A stretch of DNA of 10,426 bases from Bacteroidota bacterium. Lineage in GTDB: Bacteria; Bacteroidota; Ignavibacteria; UBA10030; UBA8401. The first letter of the stretch is position 1; every line of letters starts with the position of its first letter. The translations under genes and the position numbers were made by a program. The notes below the pieces were generated by a model, which saw only the letters and a program-made list of their open reading frames with translations, searched no databases and had not been told where the DNA came from. The DNA lies in assembly GCA_030824295.1 (NCBI GenBank), contig JAVBYA010000101.1:1-10426 (forward strand), in the 5' to 3' direction. This document shows positions 6,571-10,426 of this stretch, in pieces.

Positions 6571-7148
6571 CAGTAAGCCTTGATCGTACTGAAGGTCAGC
6601 TCAACATCCTCTTCCACACCGTCGCCGTCGCGGTCCCTCTTCCTGAAATATGTCGTATTGGTCACGGTCACAACGATGCGTTTGTAATAGGTCCTGGAGA
6701 CAGAGGGCAGTTCAAGATTGGAGGTGCTGACATAATAGACCTCTACGGTCAGCAGGAAGCCGGGAAGACCGCCGGATGTTGCCGTTCGTTTATATCCATT
6801 GTAATCATCTACATCATTGAAATACGATGTTGTGATGGAACGGTACGGATTCCACCGGTCCGCAGTGCCGCCGGGATTCACGTAGGAAGCTTCCCAGGCG
6901 AACGGACCGAGTGTCGTGCTGAAATCGGAGGTATTCGCGTACCACGAGTCGGAGGATGTCGCATACTCGTCATACCTCTTGGTCATGATCTCGGTCAGCA
7001 ATGCATTGGCGAGCACGGCGGACTGCTGATACGCTTCCTGTTCATAGTAGCTCACATCCCGCTCGACGATCATCCTGTTCGCGTTCATCGCCGCAACCGT
7101 GACGAGCACGAGGAATGCTGCCGTGAGCATTGTTTGACCGAATCCCAT
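6570..7148 (-). CDS. Pilin-like membrane-anchored protein with an EF-hand-like calcium loop, atypical N-terminus
   Basis: The 192-residue chain begins MGFGQTMLTAAFLVLVTVAA, giving a hydrophobic N-terminal helix (about 7-22) that ends in NANR. An amphipathic helix rich in Glu, Gln and Tyr (29-60) follows, then a beta-rich domain. This is the layout of a type IV pilin or pseudopilin. If a prepilin peptidase cut after Gly2, Phe would be residue 1, as usual, but residue 5 would be Met instead of the conserved Glu. Residues 172-183 (DRDGDGVEEDVE) fit a calcium-binding EF-hand loop: Asp at 1, 3 and 5, Gly at 6, Glu at 12. The gene starts 17 bases after the ATPase gene and overlaps the next by one base. 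I take it as a structural or tip subunit of the machine built by its two upstream neighbours. Confidence 0.62.
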   Translation of the reverse strand: MGFGQTMLTAAFLVLVTVAAMNANRMIVERDVSYYEQEAYQQSAVLANALLTEIMTKRYDEYATSSDSWYANTSDFSTTLGPFAWEASYVNPGGTADRWNPYRSITTSYFNDVDDYNGYKRTATSGGLPGFLLTVEVYYVSTSNLELPSVSRTYYKRIVVTVTNTTYFRKRDRDGDGVEEDVELTFSTIKAY

Positions 7149-7165
7149 AGTGGATCTGTACCGTC

Positions 7166-8962
7166 TTAGTCCTCACTGGTGGCGGCGGTCACCTCGTCGA
7201 TCGAGGTCACGCCGGTCTTCAGCAGGTCCAACGCACGCTGCCGTAATGTCACCATCCCGTTGTTGATCGCCATTTGGCGCAATGCTTCTTCATTGATGGA
7301 ATCCCCTGCGTTCAGGATCAGCTGGCGGATATCACGGGAGAAATACAATGCTTCGTGGATGGCAACGCGTCCTTTGTATCCTTTCAGACAGTCGATGCAG
7401 CCCACCGGACGGTAGAACGTTCCTGTATCGATATCCTCGTCCGTCAACCCCAGTTTGCCAAGTGCAACGCGGTCCAGTTCCTTCACTTTCCCGCGGCAGC
7501 GGGTGCAGAGTTTGCGCACGAGCCGCTGTGCAACGACGATGTTCACGCTGTAGGCGATCAGGAACGGTTCCACCCCCATCTTGAAAAGACGGGAGAGCGC
7601 GCTCGGTGCATCATTGGTATGCAATGTAGAAAGGGTCAAGTGACCGGTATTCGCCAGCTTGATGGCGATCTCCGCTGTGGTCCGGTCGCGCATCTCACCG
7701 ACCATGACAATATCGGGATCATGGCGAAGAATGGCGCGCAGGGCTCCTTCGAAATCGAGTTTGGGATTGAGCTTCACCTGCCGGGCACCTTCGATGAAAT
7801 ACTCCACCGGATCTTCCACAGTGATGATATTCAGGGAGGGGTCCATGATCGTCCGCAGAGCAGCGACCAGGGTGGTGCTCTTTCCGCTTCCGGTCGGGCC
7901 GGTGACGATAACGATACCATGCGGTTTCTTGATGGCGCGTTTCATCACCGATTCACTGTACGGATCGAACCCGAGCTCTTCGATCCTTTTTCCCGTTGTC
8001 GGCTCGCGCAGCACGCGGATAACGATGGATTCGAACTTATGCTTCAGTTCCGTGCCGACGAGCGGAATGACGGAGAGACGGAACCGGATGGTCTTCTTAT
8101 CGATGATGAGCTGGGCGAATCCGTCCTGAGCGAGGTTCCGCTCGAACCGGTCGAGGTTCTTTGCACGGTCCTTCACAACGGCCGAGACCGCCTCCGCGCG
8201 CGTTTCGGTATGGGTGTACCAGCGGGACAGTCTCCCGTCCACACGGAAGTAGAACTCTGTGATCTTTTCGGCCTTCGGTACCACATGGATATCGCTTGCT
8301 CCGACGCGGACCGCATCAACGAAGATACTTTCGATCAAAGAGACGAGACCGCTCCGGCTGATCTCCTCGTCGATCTCCTGCTCGAACCGTTCGCCGTCCT
8401 CTTCATCGTCATTCACGAAGCCCTGGTCGCGCAGGTCCGATTCATGGTCCTTGTAGATGGCCCGGTCGATACTGACCCGGTTCCAGATCTCCTGCCATTG
8501 CGAGAGAGGGACGTAGCAGATCTCGAACTTCTTGTTGTCAAAAGAGCGGGCGATAGAATAAATACCGGCATTTGTCGGGTCCGGAGTGATAATGAGCAGC
8601 CGCCCTTCCCTCTCTTTGTCCACTCTGTACGGCAGCACTTTGTTCTCCACCGCTTGCTCGCGAAGATAGAGCGGGAGTGTCTGTAGTTCCTTCCGGATGA
8701 ACGCCAGTACACCGTCATCGGTGGAGTCTTTGGCGACATCGAGGATGCGGAACGTATAGAACTGCGCCGCCTCGGCGAAAAGTGCGTCACGGTTGATCTT
8801 GAACTGGTCCGCGAGGATGTGCAGCAGCTGATTCCGGGATTTGGTACCATCCTTGCTCAGCACCTCTTCGGCCTTACGCAGCGTCGCTTCGTCGATGATC
8901 CCCTTTTCCAGCAGGACCGCCGTCAGCGTTTTCTTCAATATGGGTCCTTGTTGTGCGGACAT
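7166..8962 (-). CDS. pilB: PilB/GspE-family type IV pilus or type II secretion assembly ATPase
   Basis: This cytoplasmic hexameric ATPase drives pilin extraction and polymerisation by turning the membrane platform protein. The 598-residue chain has an N-terminal GspE-N-like domain (about 8-160), an acidic linker (DDEEDGERFEQEIDEE, 185-200) and the N2 domain (about 203-315). The catalytic domain has Walker A GPTGSGKST (355-363), Asp box ITVEDPVEY (380-388), Walker B with DIVMVGEMRD (417-426) and His box HLTLSTLHTNDA (441-452). A zinc-binding tetracysteine motif follows (C486, C489, C522, C525), which marks the PilB/GspE assembly branch and argues against a PilT retraction ATPase. All key residues are present, so it should be active. 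It begins 25 bases after the platform gene. PilB and GspE cannot be told apart from this protein alone. Confidence 0.93.
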   Translation of the reverse strand: MSAQQGPILKKTLTAVLLEKGIIDEATLRKAEEVLSKDGTKSRNQLLHILADQFKINRDALFAEAAQFYTFRILDVAKDSTDDGVLAFIRKELQTLPLYLREQAVENKVLPYRVDKEREGRLLIITPDPTNAGIYSIARSFDNKKFEICYVPLSQWQEIWNRVSIDRAIYKDHESDLRDQGFVNDDEEDGERFEQEIDEEISRSGLVSLIESIFVDAVRVGASDIHVVPKAEKITEFYFRVDGRLSRWYTHTETRAEAVSAVVKDRAKNLDRFERNLAQDGFAQLIIDKKTIRFRLSVIPLVGTELKHKFESIVIRVLREPTTGKRIEELGFDPYSESVMKRAIKKPHGIVIVTGPTGSGKSTTLVAALRTIMDPSLNIITVEDPVEYFIEGARQVKLNPKLDFEGALRAILRHDPDIVMVGEMRDRTTAEIAIKLANTGHLTLSTLHTNDAPSALSRLFKMGVEPFLIAYSVNIVVAQRLVRKLCTRCRGKVKELDRVALGKLGLTDEDIDTGTFYRPVGCIDCLKGYKGRVAIHEALYFSRDIRQLILNAGDSINEEALRQMAINNGMVTLRQRALDLLKTGVTSIDEVTAATSED

Positions 8963-8987
8963 AATACAGTTTTCCGGTCGTGGTTCG

Positions 8988-10307
8988 TTACATTGCTGGA
9001 TTGATGTTCAGGGATGCCGTCTCCGTGGAGAGGATCGTCAGGAACACCAGCGCCGCCATGATCACCATGGTGATCGCGATCTCGATGAAACTCATCAGGT
9101 TCTTCATGGAGAACTGGTTCTCCAGCTGATAGTAATCCGCCACCTGCAGCGCAGTATCCTTCACTGCGCCGGTCTCGGTGGCAGTGCTGAATCGTGAGAT
9201 GAAGATATCCGGGAAGAAATCGGCAGCGGTCAGTGCTTTGCTGAGGTCGGTGCCATACTTGAGCATGCTCGGTATGGTAACGGTACGGATCCTGTGGGAC
9301 AAGTAGGAATTGCCGCTGGCCTCTGCCGCCATCTGGATCGCTTCGATATTCTCGCTGGACGACGTGTACATGATGGCCAGAACACGGCAGAAGATCTCGG
9401 TGCTCGTGTTGCGGAGGATGTTGCCGATATACGGGATCCGCACGATCACACGGTCGCGCATCAGTTTGCCGTTCTCAGTCAAGAGATATCCGTAGAATGC
9501 ACCCATGGCAATGAAGAACAGCGAAAGGATCCAAATGTAGTTCGCTTTCAGGTATTCGCTCATCTCCAGCGTAGCCGCTGTCAACGGCGGAGTGGATTCC
9601 ATCAAGGGACCGAGCATGTCCATCATCTGCGGCACAAGGTACACCGCATAGAACACGATCGCTCCCAGCACCGTCACGGAAGTGATGGCCGGCATCATCA
9701 GTCCGCTCAGTAATCCCTTCTTGAACTCTGCCTGACGTTCCACCAGTACGGCAACGCTTTTGAAGATGGAGGTCATCTCGCCGCTCTTGGATGCGATGCC
9801 GAGCATCAATGCTACGTGCTGTCCGAACACCTTACCCTGCTTGGCGAATGCTTCGCGGGAATCGACGCCGTTCTTCAGGTCCAGAATGATATTCCGCAGT
9901 GCCCCTTTCAGATTCTTATCCTTGGCATTGTTCGCCATGATCTGCAGCACTTCGCTGTACGGGAGTTTCTGTTCCAGCAGCCGGGCGCTTGTCACAACGA
10001 AACTGACGATCTCACTGCTCGATGCCTGCAGCTGGAACTCATAGTGGCGGCGGACATACTTGATCTCGAAGCCCAAACGGATGAGATTCCGTTTCACCTC
10101 ATCGATCGAATGGGCGTTCTGATACCCTTCGATCGTTTTGCTTCCCTTCTTCACACTGTACCGGTACACCTTCTTCTTCTTCACTGAAGGGGCAGGTGCA
10201 TGTCGCTTCGATTCCTGTTTCGGTGCTTTTCGGGAAGCGAACATGGACGCCGCAGCATTGGGCTGCGGACGTTTCGGTGCGGTTGGGCTGTTCGGAGTTT
10301 CTGCCAT
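8988..10307 (-). CDS. pilC: PilC/GspF-family inner-membrane platform protein
   Basis: The platform protein couples the assembly ATPase to pilin subunits in the inner membrane. From ATG 10307 it has 439 residues; a TTG two codons upstream is less likely. A basic, Pro/Lys-rich tail of about 46 residues precedes the usual YRYSVKKGSKTIEGYQ start. The first GspF domain spans about 100-228 (ending in a membrane segment near 205-225), a second segment lies near 257-275, and the second GspF domain spans about 304-428 with the last segment near 408-426. That gives the normal three-helix layout. The second domain has TSSSENIEAIQMA where family members usually show an SGVPL-type turn. There is no Shine-Dalgarno before the start, and TATTTTTG lies just upstream. 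It is the first gene after the bidirectional terminator and so the likely head of the operon. Confidence 0.92.
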   Translation of the reverse strand: MAETPNSPTAPKRPQPNAAASMFASRKAPKQESKRHAPAPSVKKKKVYRYSVKKGSKTIEGYQNAHSIDEVKRNLIRLGFEIKYVRRHYEFQLQASSSEIVSFVVTSARLLEQKLPYSEVLQIMANNAKDKNLKGALRNIILDLKNGVDSREAFAKQGKVFGQHVALMLGIASKSGEMTSIFKSVAVLVERQAEFKKGLLSGLMMPAITSVTVLGAIVFYAVYLVPQMMDMLGPLMESTPPLTAATLEMSEYLKANYIWILSLFFIAMGAFYGYLLTENGKLMRDRVIVRIPYIGNILRNTSTEIFCRVLAIMYTSSSENIEAIQMAAEASGNSYLSHRIRTVTIPSMLKYGTDLSKALTAADFFPDIFISRFSTATETGAVKDTALQVADYYQLENQFSMKNLMSFIEIAITMVIMAALVFLTILSTETASLNINPAM

Positions 10308-10310
10308 GTA

Positions 10311-10318
10311 CAAAAATA
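10311..10318 (-). promoter_or_regulatory. Possible Bacteroidota-type -7 element at the pilC start (leaderless transcript?)
   Basis: TATTTTTG matches the TAnnTTTG pattern exactly and ends three bases before the ATG of the pilC-like gene. If functional it would start transcription at or near the start codon, giving a leaderless mRNA, in line with the missing Shine-Dalgarno. No good -33 TTTG or -35 box lies at the right distance; the nearest TTTG is some 40 bases upstream. AT-rich chance is a real alternative. Confidence 0.25.
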
Positions 10319-10381
10319 CACAATTTCAGGGCGATTCCATAATTTTTCACTTCTGAATCAAACAATCCCGGTACGATCACA

Positions 10382-10416
10382 GCAAAAAAAATCCCGCCGG
10401 AGCGGGATTTTTTTGC
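10382..10416. terminator. Bidirectional intrinsic terminator
   Basis: ATCCCGC, loop CGGA and GCGGGAT form a perfect 7-bp stem flanked by an eight-A run on one side and a seven-T run on the other, so it works on either strand. The A and T runs and outer GC pairs can extend the stem. It separates the pilus-like operon from whatever lies to the right and shows that this operon starts inside the window, between 10308 and 10381. Confidence 0.9.
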
Positions 10417-10426
10417 AATAATTCAC

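Noticed and set aside
7274..8686. A 470-codon plus-strand open frame
   Set aside because: It is entirely antisense to the ATPase gene, whose catalytic motifs are all intact; its His/Asp/Arg-rich composition is that of a shadow.
1..10426. CRISPR arrays, insertion sequences, tRNA genes or phage features
   Set aside because: I found no regularly spaced repeats, transposase, terminal inverted repeats or tRNA cloverleaf on either strand.

Overview
The window is a dense bacterial stretch in which every gene I can support lies on the minus strand, so it reads right to left. Protein families, moderate GC, weak Shine-Dalgarno sequences at several genes and -10-like elements of the form TAnnTT suggest a Gram-negative bacterium of the Bacteroidota/Chlorobi/Ignavibacteria (FCB) side. 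This placement is an inference from style only; there is no rRNA or other decisive marker.

Right part (10416 to 5992): after a bidirectional terminator, four tightly packed genes form a type IV pilus / type II secretion-like operon. The order is a PilC/GspF inner-membrane platform protein, a PilB/GspE assembly ATPase with all nucleotide-binding motifs, and two 192-residue proteins that look like pilins or pseudopilins but lack the canonical N-terminus with Glu5. The two pilin-like genes overlap by one base. No secretin, prepilin peptidase or retraction ATPase is present, so those must be encoded elsewhere.

Middle (5991 to 4282): a 135-base gap with a candidate promoter leads to a secreted YD-repeat (RHS-like) protein that carries an extra C-terminal motif domain. 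Behind it is a compact control region of about 115 bases. It holds a GC-rich hairpin, a good sigma70-type promoter and then a perfect intrinsic terminator placed almost on top of the aspS ribosome binding site. This arrangement looks like transcription attenuation of aspS.

Left part (4281 to 1): aspS (aspartyl-tRNA synthetase), a strong 12-bp hairpin, a DUF1446/AtuA-family protein, a separate small protein corresponding to the AtuA C-terminal domain, and prfB (release factor 2). prfB has the classic programmed +1 frameshift site at an internal UGA and is cut by the window edge just past the GGQ motif. The last three genes overlap (ATGA, then TAATG), so they are almost certainly co-transcribed and translationally coupled. 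Two translation genes (aspS, prfB) therefore flank a two-gene metabolic module of uncertain function.

The most interesting items are the putative aspS attenuator, the minimal pilus-like operon with atypical pilins, and the two-part architecture of the YD-repeat protein.
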